DNA of 64,000 nt, taken from positions 1,161,501 to 1,225,500 of the forward strand of contig CALYLW010000058.1 in assembly GCA_944989445.1 (NCBI GenBank), in the 5' to 3' direction. Below are positions 1 through 15,000 of this stretch, piece after piece. Made by a program: the position numbers and the translations under genes. The first letter of the stretch is position 1, and each line of letters begins with the position of its first letter. The notes under the pieces were generated by a model. It did not search any database. It had not been told where the DNA came from and worked only from the letters and a program-made list of their open reading frames with translations. This DNA comes from Ampullaceana balthica. Lineage: Eukaryota > Mollusca > Gastropoda > Lymnaeidae.

Positions 1-13
1 ACTGACCTTAATT

Positions 14-88
14 TTAACTGGTAACGTAACCGAGTTGTTGAACTTCTCTAGCTCTCCTCTCCGCCAATTTCCTGTAGCGCTCCAGCTC
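14..88 (-). CDS. DYNC2LI1: DYNC2LI1 exon 14 (terminal coding exon)
   Basis: 75 nt including TAA at 14-16. Encodes [20 protein letters not shown] then YVTS. The basic helical tail matches the ELEQYKR tail of homologues. The 3' UTR runs off the window edge. Confidence 0.9.
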   Translation of the reverse strand, partial: ELERYRKLAERRAREVQQLGYVTS

Positions 89-3000
89 CTGAAGTTAAAA
101 AAAATACAACATCATTCTAAAACAATCCCATGCCACAAATGATAACCACACATTTTCTTATAAGAAAATTTAAATAATAACGTGATCAATATTTTCTCAG
201 AAACATAGGAGAGTTATAAATCACATTACCTCATCTTTTTGTGCCCTTAATGTGTCAATTGCTGGTTCAGCAAACTGAGGATCTTTTGCTGGATCATCCA
301 CCATTGCTGGATTGTTGCTACTCTTTAGTAACAAAATATTTAAGTATATATTTACTTCTGAGCAGTAAATAATTTTGCATGGAAAATATATTCAACAGGG
401 TCTATTTTCCTACAAGCATAATTAATTCTAAAAAAATATTTTAAAAAGGAATATATTCATTTTTTAACAATATAATTTTTTAAAAATGTTACTTTGTTCA
501 GAGTTCAGACAGATATGTTTTAATTTTATCTGGCATCTAAACAACTATGGTTTATGTCAATGTTGTGCGGCGTCTGAAGTAAAAATTCTATAATATAGAA
601 TATTATGTCTTACCGTTTGCGGAAAATGGCCGGTGAAGGCAACTTTCCATAAGTCTATTGGATTCCTGAGTATATACGAAATTATGTGTTAATAGAGCTC
701 TAAAGATTAAAATTTTTAAACACTTATAAAATATGAGATTTGTTGTTAAGCTCATCATTAATTCATTCACAAGCAACTTAAAACATGACATATTAGAAAT
801 TGTTGATAATCAGAGCAGTTTTCGATCATCACATTTCCCAAGAATATGAAAGTTATACTAGATCTTATTTTTTTTAAAATGTGTAATTAAACATTGACAT
901 CATCGCCAAACTTACTTCACATGTGTTTTTCCAATATCCACTTCAGATATTGGTGGAGTACCTAAAATAAAACAATATTTGTAAATGTGTTTAGTATAAA
1001 ATAATTCAAATAAAAATAAAATATAATTTGTGACATTTTTCTATTCTAGTTAAACAGTAATGACTGAAATAGAGAAACACTGTGGCCTTTTCTAGGAAGT
1101 CAAAGCTATTATTTAGAACTTATCTGGGCCTCATTAAACATGCTCTTATATCTGGGCCTCATTAAACATGCTCTTATATCTGGGCCTCATTAAACATGCT
1201 CTTATATCTGGGCCTCATTAAATATGCTCTTATAAAATCATTGCCTAAAAAAAAGATACAATGTTAAACAAGTTGTGAATATGATACTTATGTTTTTAAA
1301 AGTGACCATTACAATTTATTGCAAAAAAACCTTCAAATTTTAGGTGGATATTTTTTTATGATTGCAAGCTTGTATTCTTAATTTTAAAACTCCAGATATT
1401 TTGTCTCATCAATTTGTGATGATGATCCAAGTCCATATTTGACAACATGTTACCTATTTGTTGCAGTGTATCTTGTCCACCAAAGATAAAAAGGGGCTTG
1501 TTGTGGTCTACCTGAACTGTTTTACTGAAATTAAAATTTAATTTATATTTACAAAAGAAATCTTTGTATGTAAACAAAAAGTAAACTTTTAAAGAAAAAA
1601 ATAGGCATTTAAACTACAAGAAATTCAGATTATTAAATTTTCTAAGTTTTGAATAATTAATTTTTGCAATATACCAATAAACATGAATAGGGGGCGGTTC
1701 TTAATTTACCTTGCATTTGTATCAAACAGATAATAACTGAACATCCCTTTCATTCTTTTAACAAGTTGCTCTTGTTTGTTGCTGAAAAACTGATTGAATA
1801 ATACTTTTAAAAAAATTCTAAATCCATAATGATTAAAAAAAATTTTTAATTGACAGTTTAAAAATTTTTCAAAACCTCATCAGCTTAAAATATCCTTACA
1901 CTTTATTCTGCTCTGCTGTATTTTTAAAATTGATGTGCATTGCTAATGCACATTCTAAAAAAGTTATGATTTTGATAAAAATTTATAGCTTTTCTAATTC
2001 ACTTAAAAAAAGTACAAACTCAACAACAGAATTATGCCATGAATTTTACAATTCTATTTACTACCTGTAAATTAGCACCATGCACATGTGCTAGAAATCT
2101 TAGAGTCTTACAAATTATTTTGCGTTTTTCAGATTCAAAATCCTGGGGATAAAATAAGAGAATCTAATAAGATATTCACATTAACTAATGTTTATAGAGC
2201 AACTGAATTTGTAAAGCTTTATTAAAATTATTATTTATATTTAGAGCTTACCCAAAATATAATATGACAATCATTAACAAACCTGGAACACATCATATTT
2301 GCTTCCAACAATAGCAAGAGGTAACAAAAAGGGATTCATGATTGTTTTGTCCTGAAAATTAATAATTTAAAGACAAAATAAATTATACAGTGCAAATTGA
2401 AGGAATAAGCTTAATGAGTGAGTTCAGCGAAACATTCCTGATTCTTTTGAAGTTTTTTTAAACAGTTATTTTTTAAAAAATTATTAAATTTGTGTTTAAA
2501 TTATTTAAAAACATTTAATTGAATTGAATTAGATATCAAAATTATGTATTCTTATTTTCAAAAATGAACAGTCTATAAATGAAATATTTGGAAAATTGTA
2601 ATAACGCACTGGATGATCCTCCCCAATTCTGTCCCAAAATTTCTTGCGTAATTTATTCTCAATTTGGGGATCAACAATCTTTGCTTCATTGATTGCACTT
2701 TCCAGCCTTGACTTAGCGGTTTGCATTAATGTTTCCATTGTAAACCAGAGTTCTGAAGGGACTGACAAATCTAGTACAAGAATCAAAGTTGTTTGCCTGC
2801 AAATTTGATCATTGTGTTAAAGGTTTAAACTCATTCAAACAAATATTTACAAAAAAGCAAAGAATTTTGCACAAACTGAATAGGTAAATAAATAAATAAA
2901 AACAAACAAATAATAATTTAAAGATAAGCTTAATACCCTATAATATGCTAGGAATCTATTTCTGCTAATTTTGTGTTATGATAATTCCTTATTGTTGTGT

Positions 3001-6000
3001 TAATTGTTTTATAAATAAATTTTGTATTAAATGTTTCTAAAAGATTAAACAAACTAACAAATGAGAACACTGTCTCTAAATGAAATAAAATGTAGAAGAA
3101 TGGACTCACAACAATGTTGATGGGCTGATAGGGATATCCAACAGTTTAGACAACCAAGTTCCCCCACCTAGTTCCCATATGTGACCAATATCCTTTCCTT
3201 TCTGGTGGAAAAGATATGATTGCATCTTAGTTCATAACTTACTAGACATTAAATTAAAGGCCATAATTTCACATGGGTCATTGGACTCAACAATTACACT
3301 CAAATTTATTTTCAATATTTAAGGATAAAAATCAGTAACAAGAAAATTTTCAAATTTTTGTAATTTATATAAACAATATGACAAAACATTAGTTAATTGT
3401 AAAACATTTAGTAGAACCTGTTTACTGCTTAAACTTAAAGAATTTATTACATAATTTTAGAATAAATATATGAAAAATGACTTTGACTGAAATTATGAAA
3501 ATTAAAGTTGATTTCACTTACAATGTCTTTGGGCTTTGCAAATGCGTACTCCAATGCAACAGTTGGTTTTGTTGGTTCATCTCTAAAAAATGTATATAAA
3601 TATATGTGAGTGTGTGTGATTATTAAAAAATTATAAAATGTAACCTCACTCAAAATAGAATCAAAAAGTGAAAATTTAGCATAAGCAAAAATAAAAACAA
3701 TAAAACATGTGATAATAAGTGATAAACAATGCAGTTATAACAAAATTAATTGCCAAAGGCATAACTAAATAATTAAAGTTAAAAACACTTTCAAAGTAAT
3801 TTATTGAATATGAATATTGATGAGTATTTGTTCAAAAAGTTATACATCTGGTCTATAAGTTTCCTAAGCATCTACTAAAAAGCATAATTTAATAGAGCCA
3901 CAAAAAAAAGTGTTAAAGTAACATTTGGAGTCTTCTTACCTATCTAAGAATCTCAAAATCATAGAAGTTTTACCCTGAGAGATAAAAATAGATGTAATCA
4001 ATTAACTTTTTTTCCATTGTCTTTAAAAATTCAACTTTGAAAAGAAATGGTTGGTTCAATTTTTGAAATAGACCGTATTAGTGTCTCTTATTTATCAGGT
4101 ACTACTCATCCAGGGAAAACAGAGATTGAGTTTTTATCATCCCTGGGTTAACAAGGAACTATGGGTATTACTATTACAAACTCTAGTAAAGAATAAAATA
4201 GTTTATTTGTATATTGGTTTTAAAATACAAGATACACATTGTGTAATCCAAACAACAAATTAAAGTTTTATTAATTGACTAAAACAAGATACACATATTG
4301 TGTAATCCAAACAACAAATTAAAGTTTTATTAATTGACTAAAACAAGATACACATATTGTGTAATCCAAACAACACATTAAAGTTTTATTAATTGACTAA
4401 AACAAGATACACATATTGTGTAATCCAAACAACAAATTAAAGTTTTATTAATTGACTAAAACAAGATACACATATTGTGTAATCCAAACAACAAATTAAA
4501 GTTTTATTAATTGACTAAAACAAGATACACATATTGTGTAATCCAAACAACAAATTAAAGTTTTATTAATTGACTAAAACAAGATACACATATTGTGTAA
4601 TCCAAACAACAAATTAAAGTTTTATTAATTGACTAAAACAAGATACACATATTGTGTAATCCAAACAACAAATTAAAGTTTTATTAATTGACTAAAACAA
4701 GATACACATATTGTGTAATCCAAACAACAAATTAAAGTTTTATTAATTGACTAAAACAAAGGTAGACGTTTCGGCTAATAACTTCATCAGTACAAATAAC
4801 TTACACAAGTATTAAAATCATATTTACATTATATCAAACATTCTATATCATGGAAAAATAATAGCGTAAAGATGAAAAAGAAGAAAAAAAAACCAAGCAA
4901 TGTTTGTTTTGCATGTAGACTCATAATTATAGTCTACATTAATTGTTATGATTCTGCTGAGAAGCCACTGACATAGCAAGTTTATTTAAATCTGGTTGGT
5001 AGCTAGTAGTTGTGGTGCAAAGTTCTGTCAGAATGAGGTCATTTAGCATGTGTAACATTCCAAGCGATGGCATAACTTGCCTCAGTTATAGGGACACCAT
5101 CTATGCTGAAAGCCTTTGTTGCGATCAAGTTTTAAAAAAAAACAAAAAAAACTTTCATTAATTTTTATCATAAATCATATATTTCAAATGAAAAGTTTTA
5201 ATTTCATAAATTGTTTGCGAGCCGCAATGCAAACACGAAAGAGCTGCATGCAGCTCGTGGGCCATGGTTTGGCCACCATTGCTCTATTACTTTCTGCTTT
5301 CTGTCCTCTCTTACATTTCAGGTAAGTAGTTGACTTCAAAATTTTTTACTGTTGTTTGCAAGTTGATGAAGGCTTCTTGCAAACATGTTCATTGTTTTCT
5401 TGACTTTTTTCCCCAGATTTTTCCACACCTGGATTTTTTTTTAATCTTTAAGAGGGTGATCACTTAATAGATGCTTAATTTTTTAAAAAATGATTATCTC
5501 AAGTAGGGCTGTCAATATTGTTGAAAAATGCTGCCCGGGTACCCGTCCAAATTTCGAATGGGTACCCGGGTTACCCGTTCAAAACATCGCATAATTTTCC
5601 CCGTCATGACCGCTATACAATGCTACCTAGCCCCCTTCCATGCACCTCATTTTACACAGTAGCCACAAGGCCGACGTCTTAGGGGCCGTACATATATGAC
5701 TTCAAGCGATTTTGGTCGATTTTTTTACCCCCCCCCGTCACACGTTGTCACAAAAACTGTGCCCCCCCTCCAATATGACGTCACAAAGCATTCCCCCCCC
5801 CCAATAAAAAGCCGTATTTCTTTTTTGAAAATGAGCATTTGTCAAATAACTTTCTTGTCAGTTAATTTTGTATTTAATGTGAAGTTGAACTCTAAAAATC
5901 GCTACACGCTTAAATCCATGTAAAACGTCATTAAATAAATTGTAAGCAATCAAATGTTTCAGTGGCACTTTTATTTAAAGTCGCGCATTTTGATGTCATG

Positions 6001-9000
6001 CCACATTTCTTAAACACATCACTCCCCCTCATAATAAATGTGTGACCCCCTCCTCCACTATGTGAGTAACGTCCTTTTTGAACAGCCCCTTATCCATCTT
6101 ACTCTGTTAGTAACTAATTTATTGACTTTAAAAACTTACAAATTTGGGTGTATTATTAAATCAGTTTTTGGGCAAGGAACACGTGGTAATGAACACACGA
6201 AACACAATCGAATGGAGGGAGGAGATAAACAACATCGACAATTGGAAAGCCAATGGTAGCGTATTCCAAAGCAAAGTTATGTCAAAGCAGGGGTGTTTTT
6301 ATTAACAAAACCAAACACGACCTCTTTCATCTCTATGCCGACGTCTTACCCATCTTACACTGTTAGTAACTATTTAATTTATTAACCTTAAAAACTGACA
6401 ACATTGTACACATTATTAACATCAGTTTTTCTAGGTCAACACGTGTTAACGAACACAAGAAACACAAGCGAATGGAAAGGGTGTGGTTATAGTATGGGGT
6501 AGATAATTGTTAACAATCGGAAACCCAATGTCGACATATTTCAAAGCAATGTTATTGTCAAATCAAGGGTGTTTTTATTAACAACAAACGGCCTATTTCA
6601 TCTCTATACAGTCAATCTTTATTTTCGGCAGAGGAGTTTTGTTTTCCTTATATGATTCATTCAAAGAACCAAAATCTTCTCGTGTTTGCGATTTCTGTTT
6701 TATTTTCAGAAAAAAATATGTATCAAAATATATTGTAGTTTGTCGAGACCTTATTTTATTTCCAGTTTACAGATATTTCTTCTTAGATGTAATTCACAGC
6801 ATATATTTGAAACAAAAATTTTCATGTGATAAAATGTTTCGCGAGCTGCAAAATTAAACACACAAAAAGCCGCATGCGAGCCAAAGTTTGGTTAACATAG
6901 ACATTGAAGCCACATTTTCACGGGTACCCGGGCGGAATTTTACTACCCGGGTGATTTCACGGCAATGGGTACCCGGGTCCCGGGTACCTGTTGACAGGCC
7001 TAATCTCAAGTAATAAACAAGTTATTCCAACAAGATAGAATTTGGAAATTTAAAGATCTAGTTGAGAATATGGCTGAAAATGACTGTGGATGTGCCAATG
7101 GGTGATCATGCAAAATCATATCCATATTATCTTATCTTATCTATACAGACGCTCCTTCTATGCAGAAGATAATTGCGTCCACAGACCATGACAGATGATC
7201 TGTTAGCAAGTGATGCAGCGTTCACAGGCCACGGCTATGAGGGTTCCATGCATTACCCAGCCGCCTAACTAGTGCTAGGTACCGATTCGGAGCTGGGTGA
7301 CTCAGGGACGCCCTAGGCCCCGGGAACAAATCCTTGCCTTCACATGAATTCGAAACTGTGACCATCGGTACGCCAGTCGAGCGCGCTGCTCGTTTAAATA
7401 ATTACTAGAAATAACTAGATCCCAGTGTTCAATACAATAAAAAATAAAAATGTCATTCAACTTACACAACTCTTACTTCCAATGACAATTACAGTTGACT
7501 CTTTATTTGAAGAACTATTATCACCTGTAATATAAAAGATATTTTTAAAACTAAATTATTTAAAAACCTTGCTTTAAAAGACTAGTGACTAGTAGAAATA
7601 TCCGGAAATGTTTTTGTATTGACTTTACAGCGTTAATAAAAAGGGGAATGTAAAAATAAGTATGAGCTAACATTAAGAGAAGTTAATTACCAAACACTTG
7701 TGAAATATGATTGTTTATATCTTTGGATGAATATAAATGAAATTTAGTTTATATATTTTAAATGGGGAAAGGGGTCAGTTTAGAAGATGACCATCTATTT
7801 ATTATTTTAGTCAGGGTGCGTTCTCAGATGGCTGACAAGACCAATCCAAGCCTGGAAGTCTTCCGCACTGAGGACATGGATGTTCATGTGACTTTGGGAA
7901 GCAGAGCCTCTGGTCCTGGACTTCTGGAGCTGTCATTTTTTTCTGCTATTCCTTGCCTTGTAAACTTGTAAGTCACTGCTACCTTATGTAACTTAGTGTG
8001 CCAGGAAGGGCGATCTTATGCCACATTCTCCCAATTGCCTGAATCAATTTCAATGTTCTTTAGAGAGGCCTTGTCACTAAGTCTTTTTTTTGTGGTCCTC
8101 CACATAGTCTTTTTACATTCAGCAGTTTGCGATACAGCTGAATTTTTGAAAAGCGTACATCCGGCATGCGTTCAACATGACCGGCCGATCTGAGCTGAGC
8201 CTTCCCGAGCATGGTACGGACACTAGGCATGCAAGCATGTGCAAGTTACTCTGTGTCAGGTACTTTGTCCTGCCATTTGATTTTTAACAAATTTCTCTGG
8301 CAAATCAGATGACAATAATTCATTTTCTTAACATGGCGACTGTGCACAGTCCAGGTTTCACAGGCAAGAGGAGGGTTTGTAAGACAACCGCTGCAAACAC
8401 TTTCAGTTTGCTCACCAGCCTGATGCCTCTCTAATCTCAGATGTTAGGTCAGAGTCTTCCAAAAGATCAACTTGCAAGAACAATCCTAGTGTCTATCTCC
8501 ACATCTATGTGAACTGCCTGTGACAATGTACTTCTGAGTTATGTAAACCTGTTCACATTGTTAAGTTTCTGACCGCTAACCATTATGGCAGGCTCAGTAT
8601 AGTTATATCCGGGTGTAGGTTGGTTCAAAACTTCAGTCATTTTAGTGGAGATGGTGAGGTCAAAGTTATTGGATGTATTTTATGTATTCTTTTTTTGTCT
8701 CTGAGTTGATTTTTGATGGCACAGCCATCAGCAAACAAAAATTCTAGAATTCTCAGATTGTCACAGTCTCAGTCTAGGTATTTGTATGTCAATCAGTAAT
8801 CGGTTAATCATTTCCATGACTGACATTGACATGTCCATGACTATGCTGAATCATACTGTAAGATGTATGCTGATCTCTGATGCTATACTATACTTACTAT
8901 ACTAACTTAGTAACTAACGCCTAAGCACTATATTAAACTCAATTGAATAACTAAGTTTAAATATATACTGATATGACGTCTTCTTAATTTTTAATTATTT

Positions 9001-12000
9001 TTGTCTTATCTGTTACAGACGCTCAGTGGCGTAGCTAAGGGGGGAGGGGGTGGTGGGCGGCGGTCCGCCGCGGGCAGCACACATTAAGAGGCGGCATTTG
9101 TGTGTATTTGAAAAGTAAAATAATTTCCGACAACTGCCCTTTTTCTTTTGAAGGGGAACCAAAGTGAAACAAAAATATTTGTAATTTCTAGTCTTAATTA
9201 ACGGATTCGCACAACATTTGTTAGTTTACAAAGTGGATGTTATAACTAACACATAACCGTAAAAAAAAATTTGTAATCACTTAAAAAAGGTATAGATTGG
9301 TTTTGAAAATAAACCTATACATCACAGATGATGCTTTTATAAGAAAACTACACAAAAAATTAGGGCTGCGGAAATTAACGATTAATTTCTTAATTAATTG
9401 TTAAAATTTTTTTATCGATTAAAATTATTTTAATCGATAAAAATGCGATTAAAATTAAAGAAAATATTTATAATATTTAAAAAAAATGTTATTAATAAAA
9501 AATTAATTATTAATAATCAATAATAATTTATATATTTTTTTACGTACAAACTTGCCCCGAGTAATATTATAATTTATTTTATTACTGTATGTGGACAGGC
9601 AGACATCAACTAAAAAATGTCTGACAGCATCAGCGCAGTTAAATTTAAACATATAACTAGAAAGTTGAGCAAAAAATTTTTTTAAAACTAACTGCGGATG
9701 GCAAAGTCGAAGATGGTGAAAAAGTTTACTGTGTTCACTGCCATAAAAAATTATCTTTTAAAGGATCAAATACATCGCTGACGTACCACCTTCAGCACAA
9801 ACATCCGATCAAGTATCAACACATTGTCATAAAATTTAGTTCAAAATATTCTTAATTTTCAATGTCCGTGAGAAATGTTCAGTTTAATGGCAACATAAAT
9901 TTCTATTTTTGGCTTTAATCTAATTTATCAATTAATTAATCAATAATATTTCAAAAGTTAACGATTAAATTTAAATTAATCGATAACAGCCCTACAAAAA
10001 ATACATCATCACTGGGCCGAAAATACGTGTTATTCATATCGCCACAACAGTTTTTGCATGGGATTTCTTCGACATTCGCAGAAGGATGCACGAACAAGTA
10101 CCTACAAGGCAGGATGATTCAAATATTGTGTTTAACTTGCAAGTAGTATTACTGTTTCAGTTTTCAGAAAATTATTGTAGGGTAAGTTATTAAAAATTTC
10201 AATTATTTTGCTTTTATTGCATAAAAGTAGCACACATAATTTGTGTTTTTCAATCAAGTTATTCAATAACAATGTTACGCCTATCCAATTAAAGTAATGT
10301 GTAAATAATTTGAAGATGTATGACAACAATATGAAAATATTCAAATTTATCCGTTAATAAACACCACAAATGGCATAAATAATTTTAAAAAAACATACTT
10401 TAAAAATTTCAAGCGCCTTGGAAAAATTGACTTGTGAAGAAGTAACTAGAAAAGCAAGATCAGATGCTGGAATTTTATTCAATTCAATGCAATATTTTTG
10501 TTTTCTATGTTATCTCAAATTATGGGAACGCGTCATTAAAAAAAAATTAATGCAAAACCATTGCATGGAACAAAGAGATGTGCTAATAGATAAAGTTGTT
10601 ATATCAGTCAAACAATTGTGAAGAGTTGGAGATATCAACTGAACGGCGAGTTAGAAGGAGAAAAATTTATGAGTGGGGAGAATTCAGAAGACGTGGTTCT
10701 ATCTTTAGAAAAAAAAGTACAACGAGAAATGTTTTTATCCATGGATGGAATTAGAAAAGAACGCTGTGATGAGTTGCATGTTCTTGCAAGAAAATATTCG
10801 TATATCATACCATGTAACCTACTACATTTTAAATGAAGTATTTGAACATCAAATAAATTACTTTACTGACATTGATAAAGAACAGTTCCATATTGAAAGA
10901 AAAAATATCCAGGTTTTTATGGCTGTACCTACACTACAAGAAGAGGCATTATGTTAGAAAAAGGGGGTAAAAGGTCCCCTGATACATTAAAATTTATTCA
11001 ACAGTATAGATTGGAAAACTCTGTACCCAACATTGTAAATTTGCGATGAATTTTTTCAACTATTGCTATCAGTGTTGGTGTTGCTAGTTGTGAAAGGAGC
11101 TTCTCCAAACAGAAGTTGATAAAAAATTATCTTCGTTCCATAATGAGAGATTTAAGACAACAAAATCTTGCAATATTGTCAATAGAACAAGATATTACAA
11201 ATAATTTAAATTTAACAGCATAAAAAACACGATTTTTCTATTTTGAAAGTTAGGAAAGTAAATATATAAATATGTTTACATACTAATGTATACAATTTCT
11301 TTGTTTGTAAAAAAAACCATTTACATGTATTTATAATATATAGGGGTCTACCGATATATCGACTGGCCGATATATCGGCACCGATATCTGGATATCGGCA
11401 ATATCGGTATCGGTAGCATGTAAAGGTCCCGATATTGACGTCACCGATATTTCATAATAAGTGACATTTTGACCCAAAAAAAAACGGAAACAAAAAAACT
11501 ATCATTTAGATTTACAATATCTCGACAAATTAATATATCGACCCCGATACCGGTATTGAAATAGTCAAAAGAGTTCTAGTATTAATATGTGCAGCCACGA
11601 TACTGTGTGCCATGTGCTGTGATATTGTTTAGGTATCGGCCGATTTTCGTATACTCAGAAATACTGTGTAAATAGTGCCGATGCCAAGTATACCGTAATT
11701 GCTATAATAAATGTATAACATGTAAACATTATGTTCACGTAATTGCTCTAATACTAACAGCAAAGATGCACGCAGAATCGCAGATGTCTAAAACATTTCG
11801 TTTCGTATGGAATAACAAAATGTACCGTGTGCAGACTTGCTGTCATTGGCAACCATTCAACCTTCAACCTCATTTTCACTTATTACTATTACTTTGTTCT
11901 CATTGTTTCATTCATAAAAGGTGGCCGTGTGCAAAAGCCATTAAACTATTGGTTAGAATTAATAATTATGAGTCAAGGTTGAAGTTTCAAAAGGACTTCC

Positions 12001-15000
12001 TAATTTTGCTTGTACATTTTTATAAAGGATTGTTCGTTTTGTTATGAGTCCTATGTAGGTCATGATCTGGAACTTGTAAACACATCGGAAACTTTGTTTC
12101 GGGGAGCAAAAAAATCGGTAATATCGGCAAAACTGGATATCGGTAGACCCCTTAATTATAAAATATAAATAATTACGAGTGATAAATTTAAGAATGCCGT
12201 CATCAAATATGACCGCTGTTATTTTTGTCCTAACAAATACTCATATCGGCACTCATATCGGAAAAAAAATATCGGTAATATCGGCAAAAATGCACATCGG
12301 TAGACCCCTAATATTTTAAATAATTACGAGTGATAAATTTAAGAATGACGTCATCAAATATGACCGCTGTTATTTTTGTCCTAACAAATACTCATATCGG
12401 CACTCATATTAGTCATATCGGAAAAAAATATCGGTAATATCGGCGAAAATGCATATCGGTAGTCCCCTAATATAAAAGATAAATAATTACGAGTGATAAA
12501 TTTAAGAATGACGTCATCAAATATGACCGCTGGTTTTTGTCCGAACAAAGACTCATATCGGCAAAAAAAATATCGGTAATATCGGTATCGGCAATATCGG
12601 CAAAAAGGCATATTGGTAGACCCCTAATAATATATAAATAAAAAATAAAAGAATAGTAATTGGTAATGTTTTTTTTCGTGTACATTTGGAATATGTTTTG
12701 TCTCATGGAGGGGGGGAGGAGGGACCTGCGACCTCAGTAACTTTCTTGTGGCCTTTAAAAAAGTATAGTGTATTTTTATAAATGTATATTTATAAGTATA
12801 TGATCTTAAGCAGCCTATTTTATTTAGGGGTCTACCGATATGCATTTTTGCCGATATTGCCGATACCGATATTACCGATATTTTTTTTGCCGATATGAGT
12901 GCCAATATGAGTATTTGTTAGGACTAAAACAAGCGGTCATATTTGATGACGTCATTCTTAAATTTATCACTCGTAATTATTTATCTTTCATATTAGGGGA
13001 CTATCGATATGCATTTTTGCTGATATTACCAATATTTTTTTTCCTATTTGAAAGCTGATATGTGTATTTGTTGGGACAAAAACCAGCGGTCTTATTTGAT
13101 GACGTCATTCTTAAATTTATCACTCCTAATTATTTATATAATATATTAGGGGTTTACCGATATGCATCTTTGCCGATATTACCGATATATTATTCCGATA
13201 TGAGTGCCGATATGAGTATTTGTTAGGACAAAAACCGCGGTCTTATTTGATGAAGTCAGTCATAAATTTATCACTCGTAATTATTTATATTTTATAATTT
13301 AGGGGTCTAGCGATATGCATTTTTGCCGATATTACCGATATTTTTTTCCAATATGAGTATTTGTTAGGACAAAAAAAACAGCTGTCATATTTGATGATGT
13401 CATTCTTAAATTTATCACTCGTAATTATTTATATTTTCTAATTTAGGGGTCTACCGATATGCATTTTTGCCGATATTACCGATATTTTTTTCCGATATGA
13501 GTACTTGTTAGGACACAAAAACAAACAAACAGTGGTCATATTTGATGACGTCATTCTTAACTCTTTTTCTCCGGAACAACGCTACCATTGTTGATTTTAA
13601 AACGCCGTTTGTGACGAATCAACGATGCCAGCGTTGATTTATTAAAACTGAATTGTTTCGTTTCTTTCCTTAACTATTAAACGAAAATTAGTTTTAATGT
13701 AATCTAGAATGATTTCCTTGAATAAAAAGTCGGAAATTCTTTGTTTGAATGTATTTTCACCACAAAAGAAGCGTTTGAAAGGCTTGTTTTTATATTCGTT
13801 TTTACGTTTGTTTACAAACGTGGATATTCAACCAAGGCATCTGATAATCGATCTAATATTATTTTTAATACTACGATGATGAACAAGAAAAAGGTATTCT
13901 TTTTAATTATGATGTACATAATAATTTTAAATTTCCGATGAATCATACGCCTAGTACTAGTAGTTGTAGTGAAATTGACAATGAAATTGACAAGTCATCT
14001 GTTGATAAACAACAAGCCCCGCCCCTTTCTCAAATGCCTTGATGAACTGATATTTCTACTACAAATAATAATATAGACAATGTAGAGTCCAATTTGAAAG
14101 CTGCTAAACTTTTTCACTAAAATGAAGTGAAATTTTAAATAGAATTTAAAATAATTTCTAGTTGCAATACACAGTATAGCTTCTAGTTTCCTTGTAAACA
14201 TTTCAATTTTCCAATTATTTTCCTGTATGGGTGACCATGGATATTGATCTCTAATTTTTTTTATATTTTTTTTTAATGTGAAATTATTTCTGTTTGGTAT
14301 AAATATGAATATGGTTCAGATAAAACACCATTTTATTACATTTTGGATAAAAATCTAAATTTGTGTGACTTTGAAAGAGGTTTTGTAAAACAAATGTGGT
14401 GTTTTTTATATTATTTTTTTTTATTTTCACTAAAACAAAATCATATTATTTTATTAAAATAAAGTCATCTGTGATGCCTGAAAACATCATTCTTTTCCCT
14501 TTAATTCAATACCAAATATATCATTATCTGTTAGATAATAAAAAAAGTTATTAACATTTTAAGTTAGCATGGTAGCCCGCAACAAATTTCCAGAATAGAT
14601 AATTCCGTCAGAATGAGGAAACTAATTCCGGAGAAAATGAGTTAAATTTATCACTCGTAATTATTTATATTATTTATATTTTATAATTTAGGGGTCTACA
14701 GTTTAGTCTACACTCTCCCGATATCCAGTTATGCCGATATTACCGTTTTATTTATTTATTTTCCGAAACGAAGTTTCTGATGTGTTTACAAGTTCCAGAT
14801 CATGACCTACATAGGACTCATGACAAAACGAACCGTCCTTTATGAAAATGTACAAGCAAAATTAGGTACTCCTTTTGAAACTTCAACCTTGACTCATATT
14901 ATTAATTCTAACCAATACTTTAATGGCTTTTGCACACGGCCACCTTTTATGAATGAAACAATGAGAACAAAGCAATAGTAATAGAGTGAAATGAGGTTGA

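Noticed and set aside
7762..8193. Plus-strand small frames as genes
   Set aside because: They are antisense to a decayed LINE ORF2 whose conserved blocks read on the minus strand.
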